Shown here one piece after another: positions 35,194-47,699 of a stretch of 64,000 bases of DNA (the stretch's first letter is position 1; every line of letters begins with the position of its first letter). This stretch comes from Leptodontidium sp. MPI-SDFR-AT-0119 (Eukaryota > Ascomycota > Leotiomycetes > Helotiales > Leptodontidiaceae), in assembly GCA_020726505.1 (NCBI GenBank), contig JAHLEZ010000001.1, positions 62,001 through 126,000 of the forward strand. Direction: 5' to 3'. Below the pieces are notes generated by a model. That model made no database searches, was not told the DNA's origin, and saw only the letters and a list, made by a program, of their open reading frames with translations. The translations under genes and the position numbers were made by a program.

Positions 35194-36800
35194 CAGTGTT
35201 CGCAGTAGTGTACTTTCTGTATTACTAGCTCCGTATTCAGGCGGTCTAATACATACTACGTACCGTATTTCCGAGACCATACGTATTAACAGAGGGAATA
35301 ATAATACTATACGGTACAGGGATATACTAAGATATTGGCAAAATATGGCACTAAGCCTAAAATAGACTACTAACTCTCTAAATAACACAGTACCTTCGCG
35401 ATTTCAAAGCATATAAAAGAGCTATAAAAGAGAGCTTAATAAAAACAGAGATATTAAGACGTTGCGACACTTAATCGTGTAAAAACAAAAGATCTAGGCA
35501 CTCCAAAAACCTTAAAAACACCGCAAAAACAAGGGAAATATAATATCTAGGGCATCTAAACTTAACCTAATTAATCTCCACAACCTTATAACCGCTCGGC
35601 TTTAGCCAATATTTCAGACATTCGTGCGCTTCTACTAATGCTATCCCTATACGATTTCGTCGGTCTATAATAGTAACTTTAGTAGCAGAAAAGAGGCGTT
35701 CGCATTCAGATAATATAGTAAGAATCGAAAGTATGTCGAGAGCCATTCGGTGTAGTTTAGGGTAAGTAGCCGCCATTTCAAGCCACCACTTACAAAGGTT
35801 ATATTTCTTACACTCTAAAATTAGTGGAGTAAAGAGGTAAAGCGAATATTCGTCGAGTGTAGTCTTAGCCTTTTGCTTGTGCTAAAGGTGAGCGACGTAA
35901 GTGTTTTTAAACGGCTTATTAGCCTAAGGTTTTATAAAGGAGAAGGGAGATTCGTAAATAAAAGGTAGATCCTGTTTCTAAGTTAATAGTCATTCTTAGT
36001 AAAAAAAAGGAAATCGGGACTAAAGAGAACCTTATAAGAGTACTCCTAAAGGCGCTAAACCTTAATCTTCCAAGTATTAAGCTATTTAAAGTATGCCACC
36101 TTCTATTAATCCTCGAAATATTACCACTTTTTAAAGGGATCTAATACAATAGCTATAACGTAGGCTAGAGATTTATCTATTAAGGCGTAGTAGTCGTTAA
36201 GTTTAGACTAGCCAGAGTTAATATAAGGTAAGAGAAATCGGTCCTTAAAATAGCTGTCTTTGCCGGTCTCAAAGTGATCTAAAACGAACTCTATAGCAAG
36301 GAGAACACGATTTAAAGTTGCGCTGTGGCCCTCTATAAAAAGGATAGCGTCGTATATAGCCTAAAAAAAGAATCTAATCTTATACAGCTCTTAAAAGTCT
36401 TCTAGGGTCAAACGATTAAGAGGTTCAATAACATCCGGATACCGGGAGTAAAGCTTTTATAGGGCTTTTTAAACGTCTAGATTATCTAAGACACTCACTA
36501 GTTTATACATAAAAGTCCACCTTATACCGTTATCCCTTAAAAGCTTCTTCCCACCTATATTAACCTAATAGTTATTCTTTAAGGTACTCTAATTAAACCT
36601 AACCGCATAATTATGAGCTTTGCTAATAGCCCCTTTTTTCTACTATAAGGCAAATTCGAGTTCGGTGAGGGCGTTAGAGGAGGAGTAGTCGTTATTATGC
36701 TTTACGAGAACATCGCCTTGTGTTTTAAATAAAAAAGCATCGCCGACGAGGTTGAGTATATAGCTATAGCAACGTAATCAGTGCTCTTTAAAGTCGTAAT
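35194..36800 (-). mobile_element. hAT-family DNA transposon, partial, RIP-damaged
   Basis: Minus-strand translation ends with the hAT C-terminal dimerisation domain (frame at 35567-35776): YPKLHRMALDILSI, then SECERLFSATKVTI and DRRNRIGI, stop at 35567. Further into the element (36400-36800) DNGIRWTFMYKL and HWLRCYSYILNLVGDAFLF match the transposase core; TAG/TAA sit where Trp or Gln would be. The rest of the transposase is cut off by the LTR beginning at 36801. The proposed left end is CAGTGTTCGC at 35194, a plausible hAT terminus (such ends usually start CA), directly after the protease splice donor. Confidence 0.7.
35567..35776 (-). pseudogene. hAT transposase, C-terminal dimerisation segment
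   Basis: An uninterrupted stretch of 69 codons that survived mutation: SECERLFSATKVTI followed by RNRIGIALVEAHECLKYWL matches the conserved hAT C-terminal motif needed for transposase dimerisation. Upstream codons of the same gene contain stops, so it is not functional. Confidence 0.8.
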
Positions 36801-37049
36801 TGTGACGACCGCCGCTGTCCAGAGCCTCATTTCCACCGGCTCCACTTAGTACTGCCCGATCGGGACGTACCGAGATTACTATAGTGCTAGATATACTAAT
36901 CTCTTATATATAGACCTCTTCTTTCCTTACCTTCTTTCCTCTATAGTTGTAGATTCTAAGTTAATACTTAGTATCGTTATATGTCTCTTATGTTAATATA
37001 TGAGGCGTTAATTATACGTGATTGCCGTCTTTTTAAGGCAAACGTCACA
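36801..37049 (+). repeat. 5' LTR of gypsy element D
   Basis: Bounded by the inverted ends TGTGACG (36801) and CGTCACA (37043-37049), 249 bp, at the exact point where the hAT transposase frame stops. Its partner is not in the window, so the call rests on ends and context. Confidence 0.55.
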
Positions 37050-37378
37050 TTATCTATAACTCTTTTCTCTACGTTTAAGAAGACAGTAAATATCCCTTGC
37101 CCCCTAATTCTCCTGTAAGTGGTTATGGCCCAAAAGCTCAAATACAAGAAAGGCCTATATTAAGCTTTATAACTTAATAAATAATAATATTAAAACCCTT
37201 ACTAATAATAAAGTTAACATCTACTTCGCTACTATTACCCTCATTTTCCTCCCCGACTTCTGCCTTTATATAATAAAGTCAAAACCCCCTCTTCGTTAAA
37301 CCTCTCCCTTTAACTCGCTAAGTCAAGCCGAAAGTCGTCCCTCCTTTAATAAAGTGATCCGTTATAAACGACGTCGAT

Positions 37379-38620
37379 ATGTCGTCTACCTCTTCTTCCG
37401 TCCCCTTACTTAACTCTCCTGATATTAACAATCTTACAGTCAATACTTCCACTAATACGCTAGGGAGTAGTATAAAGCCTACAAAGACATATATAAGAAA
37501 GACACTATAAGAAAGCCGACTTCGTATTTTAGAAGAGTAACTTATAGAGAGTCGCCTAAAGAACTAGCGGTTAAAGCTGTCACTCTAATAATAGCGACTT
37601 ACGACCGACAAGCCTTTACCTCGCAGATCCGCCCTAAGATTTATAACTTTCTAAAAAGGGGACATACTCCTTTATCCTTTAATTAAGAAAACTCCTGCCC
37701 CCGAGCTAAACAAAGGCAAAGGTAAGGCATAAAGTGCTCTTAATCTTAATAGACTACTAGACGACGACAGTAAGGACGGCTACCGACCTCCTCGCATCCC
37801 ACGACATTGTTCCCTATTTTTCTCTAAGATATCTTAAATGTCTATAGCCTCACGAATCGAAAAGATTCCTAACCTAAACAATAAGCTTTCAGACGGCGTC
37901 AATTATAGTCCACGTTTATAAGAAGTCTAAGTCTAGAACGCCCTACGCCGGTACGACGAATACTTCGTCGACGACGATCACTAGAAGGACTAATTACTTA
38001 CACAAACAAAAGGAACAACTCGCACGTTCCTAGAACCCTCCTTCTTGTCCCTAACACTTAACGAAAACGGAAACCTAGCGAATACGCTTAACTTAGTTAA
38101 CTAAGTAATCAAATTCTTAACTAACCCTTATAAGTAATAGATAGCGCGTAACTTCTACTTCGTGTTAAAGATAAAAGTTACAAGACAAACCTTTTAGGAC
38201 TTTTATTAATAGTTTAGAATTCTTACTAGTTAAGGCGGCGTAATTAATAAGTTAATCCTTAAAATAGACTTATAAGATAAGCTCTTATCCCGCTTACGTA
38301 AGTAACTGTTTTATAAGTATTAGAGAGCTAAAACTCTAGAAGAGTATATAAAAGCAGTCTAAGCTAAGGACTAAAGACAAATCGTAAAGAATACTATTTA
38401 TACTAGTCGCTTTAGCCCCTTAGTGATAAATATAAATTCCCACCCCTAGTCTTAAGTTAATATCTCTTTAGGGACTACGGGAAAGTCACTCTAAGCTTTT
38501 ACTACTTCTTCGTCTTAGAGACAAGAGACTAGTTAGCCCCTAAGTTAACAAATCTCTACACGAGCTGATATACCTCGTGCCTAAATACTAACAAATACCC
38601 CACGGCATTTCGCCTAACGG
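37379..38620 (+). pseudogene. gypsy D gag relic
   Basis: ATG at 37379 begins a Ser/Thr-rich start (MSSTSSSVPLLNS). Around 37884 KLSDGVNYSPRL and DEYFVDDDH, then TQTKGTTRTFLEP, match the gag capsid region of Tf1-like gypsy elements. Internal TAG/TAA codons fall where Trp/Gln occur in relatives, and at least one frame change separates the start from this block. Confidence 0.65.
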
Positions 38621-38799
38621 CCCCTTAGTCGTAATTATACCTCCCGTGTTAACGAGATAGAGGTAAGCGCCGACGACAGTAGTCTTATTTTTAATAGCTA
38701 AGCTATAAATAATAACGACAACTTATTAATAAAAGAACCTACTTCACGAGTAAAAGACTTAGCCTAAGAAAAGGCTCCTTCCTAAGTATAATACGAGAT

Positions 38800-39300
38800 A
38801 TGCGACATCTTGACCTTACGAAGCTTCTTAGCGGACTAGCGCTTACTACTTATATCGCTCTTTCTAAGAATAGACTTACGTATAAGCTGCCCGCACTTCT
38901 TAATTCTAGAGCTAACAGTTATTATTTTATTAATCACTCTCTTTTAAAGTCTCTTTTTTTCTTCTTAAAACCTTCAATTCACTTATTGCCTTTACTTGTC
39001 CTTATTAAAGGATTTAATAGTCGAACTGGCTAGATTATTAGCCACTATACTACGTTAAATTTAATAATCGACAAGCGTCTATAGTCATTCACTCCTTTCT
39101 TAATCACTTACTTAAGAAACTATAAAGTAATTATTAGAAAGTCATAGCTAAAGTATCACGAAGTGCTCTTAGATACTATTAAACGACGGCTCATTTGGCT
39201 ATTAGACTACCCCCTAATAATAAACTACAGTAAACTAATTAAGGTCCAAGACTTACGTATACACAAGATTCACTAACGCCACTAGCGTGACGCCGAGCGT
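38800..39300 (+). pseudogene. gypsy D aspartyl protease relic
   Basis: LPALLNSRANSYYFINHSLL resembles the ALIDSGANG retropepsin signature with the catalytic Asp changed to Asn (GAC to AAC) and Gly to Arg. The frame runs open for 77 codons (38800-39033) and then continues with stops (ISHYTTLNLIIDKR, KYHEVLLDT), typical of fungal gypsy proteases. Confidence 0.65.
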
Positions 39301-40030
39301 AAAGACGCTAAGTTACGTGAATTTTAGAGCCACTATAATACCTAATTTATTAAGTCGACTTCGACAGCTAACTCACCCCTACCTCCCGCGCTAAGTATAA
39401 ATACCTTAGAAACTCTATTAGAATCAGTAACCGCCGAAGTAAGGACTTATAAAATATTTAGACCTACTATTTACTTAAAGTTTACGACTTTGTGTTATAG
39501 TAACTATAGTAGCCCGCTACAAGACGATTCTATAGCTAATTCTAGCCGGCGCGTTAAGTTAAATTTCGACATATATACTAGTTACTCCCCTACTTTCTCA
39601 ACAACCTTAGAACCTATTACTGTTAATCCCTCGACTATTACTAAGTCTAGAAAACCAACGATTATATTAATAGAAAATCAAACCCGACATCTCACGTAAT
39701 ATAATTAAATTATATTAGATGCCAAAGATGTTAATTCTATAGATACACAATTATCGAGCTTACACTTATAGCTAATCTCTAACCACGGAACTACCGTAAG
39801 TCGTAAAAAGAAAAATCAAGGAAATCCGCTGTAATTATACTAAAAGTATAAAGTCGAGAATTTATACCCCCCCAGAATCGAGCCTACGGCGCTAGTAGAG
39901 GAAATTTACCCCCCTATCTCTCTTATACTTAACACTTCGTCTACTTCTTCTTTCCTTTTTATTTTAAGTATAAAACCCCTTATATATTCCTTACTTTCTT
40001 CTCTTATTACACTTTTGTCGTGCACCAGGA
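39301..40030. other. Low-complexity decayed gypsy D linker
   Basis: Continues the D element between protease and RT; only a 69-codon fragment (39490-39699) stays open. A TATAAAACCCC-like stretch near 39970 and tracts of C at 39860-39920 might be part of an LTR of the following copia fragment, but no partner copy was found. Confidence 0.35.
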
Positions 40031-42270
40031 CCACCAGGGCCTACGGTGGTCGCTAGAACCAACTAAAAGCTGCTTATGTAACTAGATCTCTGGAGCTCCC
40101 GTATAGCTAGGGAGCTACCCCTTTACTTTACAATTCAAGACTTTCACACTACCTAAAGCTCCTCCCTACAGTGCTCGACAGTTAAGAGCCACATTGCCTC
40201 GTTTTACGAGCTACTAAATACGTACTAGACGGTACTGTAGGTCGAGAAGGAAGCGCAGGTAAGTATTAAGAGACACTCATATTACTACTTGAAAAACTCT
40301 TTAAAAGTTCCCCTTAACTTACTAACAACCCCTCCAAAGTAATAGTATTAATATGTCCTCCTCCTAAGACGAATTTATCGACAAAGACGACGCTCTCTTG
40401 AGCTAGTGAAAACAATAGCCACAGTAGTGGACGCGTTTCTAGTACTATACTGAGCTTAGGGGCATTTACGATTTTGTCGACCTAGACGGCAAAGACGCCG
40501 AGAACCTCCTAGAGACGCGACTAAGGGCTCCTGATATCGACGAATATATATAAAACGAGACAAACTAGCGCTTTATACGATAGATGGCGTAGATGAGCGA
40601 CGCCGAGCGAAAAATGTACTAGAAGTGGGAGTCGTCTATAAAGGAAGAGAAGAAGACCCTTATGGAGCCATAGGCGGCTACTAAACCTAGGGAGGCGTCT
40701 TTTAGCGACGTCAAGGAAGTTTAGGAAGCCCGTACTAAAGAGTTCTAAAATAAGCTCGCTTAATAGACGATACTTAGCACTAGGTATCAGCACCTCTTTA
40801 ACTAGGTTAATAGTACTGTTAGTAGCTCGATTCTTACTGACGCTATTAACGATAATAAGTCAAAGGGCCAAACTGGCCTACAAGCGTTGATTAGATCAAT
40901 TAAACGAGACCTCGCTCCCTTAGACGCCTCTATACTCTTATTAGTTATCTCGGACTACTGAGAGGCACTCGTAAACACGTCAGGTATAGAAAGAAGAGGA
41001 AAGATAGACCCTTAGGCGTGGTATAAGATGTGGCAGAAGTAATATCGTCTTGTCAAAGCGTATAATATTTCTGAGATTAAGGGCGTTCTAGGTATTAGAG
41101 ACTTTCTCTTTATAGTATTAGTCTACGCCGAAACATAGGCTATATAAGCTTCTGCCGACGTGACAAGAGACGATACCCTCGGTCGATAACACCATATGAC
41201 GCTTGAAGAGTACGGCCTCACATTCAGAGCTATACTAGAGGAGTACTACAAAACGGGACACGGGAGTGGAAAGACGCCTAATAGGTTATATGTGTTTCTC
41301 GGCAGTTAATTTGACGCTCCAGATAATAACTCTAGTGGCTCTAGGAGACGCTCTAGCTCAGGACTAAGGAGCTTATTACGATTAAACTGTGGTGATAGGA
41401 AGTGCCCCTGTAAGAATACTTATCGGAACGACGGGATTAAGTGTTAAAGAGTTAGGTACGCCTACGACGGCGGTTACGTAGACAAGTTAAAGAGCCGCCT
41501 AAACGACGACGAAATCAAGAAGATCCGCGAGGCCATTAATACGCCCGAATTCGCGACTTTGTGAAAAGAAATCGCTAAAAAAGGTTAGGAAAAGCTCCTT
41601 GTTACTTAAATCACCGAAACCGTCGTTCAAAAGAAGGGGAGAAAAGACAAGGACGACAGTATCTCGTCGTCCGCGCTAGTACTAGTACTTGCGAAGAGTA
41701 AATACCCTGGAAATGTTAATACTGCCACGATCGACCCGAAGCTCCTAGACATAAATGAAGCGATAGGAATATACGCCGTAAACTTCGTCGGTGGTCTACA
41801 CGTACTATTAGAGAGTACACTAGTTAATAATTATAGTACGTAATATCTTGTCAATAATAAGAAGAAGCTGATTCTAGGCACTTTCGTGAAGTCTTTAAGC
41901 GACGACTATATAGAGGCAGGAACGTAGCGTCTCTTAGTCATTAGTCGGGGGAAGCGACTCTTTAAGAACGTGTTATATAGTGAAGACGGCCTAAATACTC
42001 GGGACCTGACACTAAGTAACGTCGTAGTCGTAATTGGTTTTAACGTCAATATAATCTCTAAGGCGCTACTAGCCGACATTAGAGTATAGTACTCTAGGAA
42101 AGACAAGACTTTGAGGTTCGGGGAAGTCTAAGAGAGCGTAGTAGTGCGATAGTTAGAGCGGAGATACTGTCGGTATATACTCGTCTGTAAGGGGGTGGTA
42201 TCAAAAAGGTGGCACGTAGCACGAAAACCTGTGGTTCGTATGCTTTGTTATGCCCTTTATTTTGTACATC
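40030..42270 (+). mobile_element. Ty1/copia fragment: gag and protease only
   Basis: Plus-strand frame with RIP-type stops. The gag part contains KAYNISEIKGVLGIRDFLF, a cysteine motif (NCGDRKCPCKN at about 41390) and REAINTPEF, matching ascomycete copia gag. The protease part (about 41760-42150) reads STYYLVNNKKKLI, KSLSDDYIEAGTWRL and TRDLTLSNVVVVIGFNVN, the copia retropepsin and its conserved downstream block, with the catalytic Asp region mutated to Asn. Integrase and RT are absent: the element stops near 42270 and gypsy D sequence resumes at about 42373. The edges are approximate. Confidence 0.7.
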
Positions 42271-42372
42271 TTTTCTAAGAAGGAGCTCGAGGAAGAGCTC
42301 CCTTATATACTAGCTAGGAGGTCACGTGGTACACGTGACCCCGGCATTTAGGCTTGACTATACATCCCAACA
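42196..42372. repeat. Possible LTR fragment at the copia/gypsy D junction
   Basis: On the minus strand this interval starts TGTTGGGATG, contains TATATAAGGGAG and ends GATACCA, all common in copia LTRs. It may however be partly coding, because the copia frame seems to run into it, and no second copy was found in the window. Confidence 0.3.
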
Positions 42373-42473
42373 ATTTAAGAGCTAGACGCTAAGCTAATAA
42401 TTCCCCTAAAATACACTAATTAGACTCACGTATTCTCTAAGGCAGAAAGTAATATTCTCCCCCCCTACTACTC

Positions 42474-42477
42474 GTAC
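42474..42477. repeat. Target-site duplication of element B, left copy (GTAC)
   Basis: GTAC precedes the TGT of the left LTR; the same four bases follow the right LTR at 61456-61459. Deleting B with one copy restores the gypsy D frame (Tyr-Ser-Tyr-Asp-His). Confidence 0.75.
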
Positions 42478-42697
42478 TGTTAAGAGAGCATAAACGAAAA
42501 CTCTAGAATAAGGTGCAGAGTACTAAAGGTTGAACCCTTTGGGGCACTAGGTCTTTAATGTAAGGTGGAAAAAGTCTTTAATTTTTTTCTAAAATATAAC
42601 TAGGCAAGACCTCTTATATTACCCTAAAGGCAGTTTAGTTTATGCCTTAGAAGCCTTAGGCTTTATAACGAAAGCTGGCCCTAATGGCCGCTTAATA
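42478..42697 (-). repeat. LTR of element B (left copy)
   Basis: 220 bp, near-identical in length and sequence to 61236-61455; differences seen are C/T or G/A transitions. Because B reads on the minus strand, this is its 3' LTR. Confidence 0.88.
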
Positions 42698-42879
42698 TCC
42701 GTCCCTAACTACAATAATAGTCGCCTTAGACTACAGCCTAAGCCTAGTTATCGAAACTTAATAAGGGTTAGACTAATAAAAGAAAAAAAAAAGAAAAAAA
42801 GGAAAAAAAAGCCCGCCCGAATTTAGGCCATCTTAAACAATTTATATATAAAAAGAAAACATTTTTCGTCTATTAGCGG

Positions 42880-45800
42880 CTCTATTTTATAATCTTAAAT
42901 TATAGTTCATTTCTTAGCCTTCTTCCCTTTTAGGTTCTTTAGTCTATTAATCTTGTGTTTATTAGAGCCCTTAGTTCGAGGGGTTAGAGACTCTAATATA
43001 GTAAGCGTAAAGTAATTGACATTTCTAGTAATAGCCCGTATAAGTCGACTAGATCTAGTGAGCTCTCTATTAAATAAATAAGACGGGACGGTTTAAGATC
43101 TAGAGGGAGTAGACGGCTCTAGTAATATAACTAGACTCGTGATAATAAGAGGCGCATTTAAGGACGAGGACTTTAGGGTAATAGTAAGCCGAATGTTCCT
43201 TAAGGATTAAGGCGATTTCTTTTTCTTCTTAAGAGGGTTAAGCTTCGTCTTAACTTTAGCGTCTACTTAACCTTAAATAGTTTCGTTTAGGTCTATTTAT
43301 TTAATATTTCCTTTAGCTTTTACGTTAGGAGTTTCAGGCTAGTTAATATCTATAGTGGAATTTTGTCGGTCTATTTCCCTTAATAAATCGGCCTTAAGCT
43401 ATTAATTAAAGTCGTCTTTATTTAGTAATCCGGGATTATAAGGGGAGGGTCCTTGTCCTAGGCTCTCGATCTCTTCATCCTTAGTTTCCTTAGCTTCACT
43501 TAGTAATCCGGGATTATAATTAACTAGTCCTTCTCTGTTATTAACATCCTTTATTAGTTCCTCTAAAGTAATGTTATATTTTATCTTACTAATATACTCT
43601 AAAGTTAAGAGGTCGACAAAGTTATTTATAGGAATAAAAGATAAGCTTTAGCTATTTTAAGCCTAAGATTTAGTACTATATAACTCCTTTTCTATTGCCT
43701 TTATAGTTTTCTAGGCCTAGTATCTAATTCGACTTTAGTCCAAGTGATACTTAGTTAAGTATGTCTAAAGCTCCGAAGGTTTAAGAGCGAATAACTTTTG
43801 AGCCTTAATTATAATAGAAGGGTTAAACTAAGGGAGTCGACTAATAATTACTTCGGAAAGGGGGCCTAACCCCGTAATAGAGACGGTAGCCGCGAAAGGC
43901 GCGTAAGTGCTTTCTAGGGTTACTTAATAGGGCTGTAGTAGTATTTCTCTATAGACTACACTAGTCAAGAGATCTCTATAAGAAACCCCCGTCTTTAGTA
44001 ATTTATCTTCGAGAATAGTAATATAACTATTAAAAAAAACTATAAATCCTCTAAGGTCGTTATAATTAATAAATAAGAACTTAATAACGAATCTTTACTT
44101 AATTAAGAGGGTACGAGGTAATAAGTCTCTTAAGATTAAATAAAAGAATCTATTAGTATTCTTTAGGGTAACTTTGTACTTTTAAAGGATTCTATTTTTT
44201 CCCTTTATAATAAGTTGAAATCTTAGCGGCGCCTTCTTTTATAAAAGGTATTTAATGTAATTAGACGATCCCAAAACTCCCCGAATATGTCTAGAGGGAA
44301 TCTAGGCGATTAAAAGGACTTAGTAATCTAGAATCCGCTCATTTAGTTTTAATATAAAGGATCTAAGAACATATAATCCGGGATTAAGGTCTTTTCTTAC
44401 CGATTTCAGGTCCTCTAAATCTACTTTAACGAATATAGTCTCTCTAGTAGACCCTACTAATAGATAAATAAGAATATCAGGGTATACTACTAGCTTAGCG
44501 TTATTATCCTTGCGATAGGCAAAGGCTAGAAGATATAGTCTATAATCTTAGCGCAGAAGTTATTAAGACACGTTATATATTATATTATAAAGAAACGTAA
44601 TTAGGGGATAAGTCTTCTTAAGAGCTCAGTAGTAGAAGCGGTATATTTCTATCTCCTTAGTAAAGAGTTACTATAACGTTAGATAATCTTTGATTTTCTT
44701 AAAGATATATCCGACTCTAAGTTCTTATTTAGCTTAGCTTACTCTCTTGTTCTAAAGAGCCGTAATGATTTCTAGGTCTAAGTATTAAAGGTTATTCTTT
44801 TGGTCCTACTTAAGAGAGGAAGCTTCTCTTATAGCGGTCGCGTTAGGCTTAAACTTAGAGTGTCCGAGTTAGACTTATTGCCGAACAGCTTTAGTAGATT
44901 TAGACTTTCTAAAGAGGTATAAGTACATCAGATTCAGTCGAAAGGTCTCTAGTCTATTAGATTCGTTATATATTTATTATAAGTTTATAACTAAAGTAGC
45001 CACTTTTCTTAACTTGTGAAAGATCCTATAATAATCCCTGTACTTTACTAAATAAAACTCACATATATAACTTCCCTCCTTGCCTTCTTAATATTCGTCG
45101 GAATCGTCTAAGTTTAAGAACTATTTAAACTTAATATAAACTCTAAGAAGAATGTCAATTTTATATAAATTACTAAACTCTAAAGTGTATTTCACAACTT
45201 TAAGAATATTACACGAATAAGTGCCCTTATTTAGCTTTACCTTATCTTTATTATAGGCTTCTAGTAGAGGGACCTCAGACTTCACTAGACCCTGTAATCC
45301 GGGATCACGGTTAAGTAATTAGGAATAGACTAAATCGAGAATAAAGGAAGGTTCCAATCTTATATTTAAGAGAGCTTTAATCTTCTAGCTATAACGAATA
45401 GTCCGAGAATTAATAGTAGCTATTTTGGCTTTATTACTAGTCGAAACTCCTGAAATAGCTTCCTTTTACTTTACTCTTTGAATTTAGAATATATAGAGCT
45501 TTAATAGGAAATCCTGAAAGTCTTTTAAAAGATCTAAGACGGTTCCTTTAACGACTTCCTTTCCCTTGCCTTTAATATCTACTGTCTTTGATCCTTTAAT
45601 AACCTTCGTCGTGTTAACTTAGGTACTAGCTATCTCCTTGCCCTTTAAAGTCGTATCGACTAGAGTATTTAAGGTAATATTAACTAATTTTTTCTCCTAG
45701 CGTTCTAGTATAGTTTTCGCTTTATTTAATAGTAATCCGGGATTATAGTTAATTATAATTAGTTCTTTAGTATTAATTATAAGTATTAGATCTTCGTCGC

Positions 45801-47032
45801 TAATGTTAACGCTTAGAGCTCTTAACTTTGAGGCGCTGACACTAATTTAGGTTGACAGGGCCACGGGGGCAGTAATTGAGGGCGGGTCGTTAGTTAATTT
45901 AAGAGTTACTGTAGAAGTGTTTAAATTAGATATAGTAGGGGTAAGGGTTTTAGCCGGGTCGACAGTCGCTTGGCTAGAGGAGGGGACCCGTGATCTGGGA
46001 TCACAGTTGTTTATAATAGTTTAAGGTTTGTCTTTCTTGTCGTCTTTAATAACTACGAACTAAAAGGGTTCCGTTTCGTCTAAAGAGTCTAAGGGAAGGC
46101 CTAAATCGGGCTGGCTAACGGGGATAAGTAAACTATATTAAGAGACTTTAAGAGAGACTTTAGCTAAGGCTAAACCTAATAAGAAGATATTAATATTAAA
46201 TATAAAGGTTAGTTTATTACGGTTAAGGAAGTAATTATTTAAGTTAAATAAGTTAAGTCCGACCTTATTATAAGACTTATCGTAAGTTTTCGAGCCGATT
46301 TTCTAGTTTTATCCGTCTTAGAAAATGTACTTATTTAAGGCTTAAATAAAGCGTGAGAAAGGTATTATTATTTTTAGTAGAGTAATAAGTGATTTAAGTC
46401 CTCTTTAACTAGAAATCTGTTTTATATATTCCTTAATAAACATCCGTGATTAATTAGTAGTATAAAGTCTCTAGATTTTATTTCTACTTTCAGTTTTCTT
46501 ATCACGTCTAACTTTAATCACAGCTACTTAATTAAAGATCGAATCATTCTCTAGTTCGTAGTCTACTAGGCTAAATCCTTTGACTCTTAAGGCGGCATGT
46601 AAGGCTTTATCATAATAAGTAACAAGAGAATCATCCGCAAGCTCTAGTACATTACGCAGGTTATAATTAGTCATATAAACTAAGCGCGCGCCTTTATTTA
46701 GATCGAGCTTGTCTAATATAACTCTAACTTAATCTAAAGAAGTTAAGGTTCTTCTTTTAAAAGAGACAAAGATACTCTATAATCCCAGATTACTAAGTTT
46801 AATAAGCTCTTTACTTTTAGTTTTACGTAAGGTCTCTTTAAAAGAAAAGCTACCGAGGATTTCAATTTTATCTTTAAAATTAATAATTAGTTCGGAGGGT
46901 CTTAATTTCGTCGAACCACCCTTTTTCTTAAGGGTATTACTAGTATTAAGAACTTTAAATAGGCTAAAATCAAATAAGGCACTAAAAGGCCGGGACTTAT
47001 TTAACGGGCCCGCGCTAGTCTTAGTAAAAGCT
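42880..47032 (-). pseudogene. Extra reading frame of element B downstream of integrase (major part)
   Basis: I do not recognise this protein. On the minus strand a single phase (codon starts at multiples of 3) can be followed from about 47.0 kb to 43.4 kb and beyond, interrupted only by TAG/TAA/TGA of the RIP type. Readable blocks include KLRPSELIINFKDKIEILGS, YMTNYNLRNVLELADDSL, KVKLNKGTYSCNILKVVKY and LMYLYLFRKSKSTKAVRQ. The C-terminal part is Lys-rich. Seven copies of the 13-bp motif lie here in the same phase, mostly encoding N/D-P-G-L. Removing A (and one TAATC) extends the frame upstream to about 53.72 kb. It is too long for a typical env or chromodomain tail; function unknown. Confidence 0.6.
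43426..46792. repeat. Dispersed 13-bp quasi-palindrome, copies in element B extra frame
   Basis: TAATCCGGGATTA or its complement with one to three changes at 43426, 43504, 44374, 45295, 45733, 45991 and 46780. Every copy is in one codon phase on the minus strand, reading mostly Asn/Asp-Pro-Gly-Leu. The two arms TAATCC/GGATTA are perfect complements around a single central base, which falls at a silent third position (CCC/CCG, Pro). Confidence 0.75.
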
Positions 47033-47037
47033 TAATC

Positions 47038-47337
47038 TATTACGACCTACGATGCGCCTCGCATTCTAACCGACACGGGCTCGTAGCATCGCTGGCTATG
47101 CGACGGCGCTAAGCCTAATAGGGAAGACTTAGTGGCGAGCCTGCGACATGTGGATGAATGGCCCCCGACTACGCTAGGCCCTATTAAGAGGGTCCTTCGT
47201 GTATTTATACTCGAGCTCTCCCTTACGAAGAGCTCTCCTTTCCTCCTTGTCTTTTCTTCTCGATTCTAAGCGTAGTTAGAGGCCTAAATACACAGTTAGA
47301 GTCAACTCGCCGTATTAACCTCTTACTAGCCGTAATA
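47038..47337 (+). repeat. 5' LTR of element A
   Basis: 300 bp, starts TATTACG (original TGTTACG) and ends CGTAATA (original CGTAACA). All differences I see from the 3' LTR are transitions. Contains GAGCTCTCCCTTACGAAGAG and a TTTATACTCGAG promoter-like stretch. Confidence 0.9.
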
Positions 47338-47699
47338 TAAGAAAAGACTAGTACCCCTTCGCTGTGAAGCGTTATATCTCACCCGGTCTTACGCCTTATC
47401 GACCTGCCCTTGTAGTAAGCTAATAACGAGCCTTAACACCTTGGCTTATTTGATAAATAGGTACTTCTCTACCTTAGTAGTAGACTATCTTAGAGAAAGC
47501 TAAATATTCTCTCGCGATTAACTTGCCTTGCCGCAACTTGACGCGCGCCCCGTTTCGAACACATGTCTAATTAATATATTAATTAACAACTTTAAATACT
47601 TCTCTACTTTACTTTACTACTACTACCGACTTCTCCCCCTCGTCGGCGAAGCTCTAGAGAAAGGAGCGCCCCTGTACGGCTAGGCTTTACTAACACCCT

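Noticed and set aside
36801..40030. Treating the gag/protease at 37.4-39.3 kb and the RT/integrase at 61.5-64 kb as two different gypsy elements
   Set aside because: The pre-RT linker just left of element B joins in frame to the RT at 61.46 kb after removing B and one GTAC, and the order gag-protease-linker-RT is complete, so one element D is simpler.
40521..40793. 90-codon minus-strand open frame
   Set aside because: It is antisense to the copia gag frame and has no domain; open by chance in stop-poor antisense.
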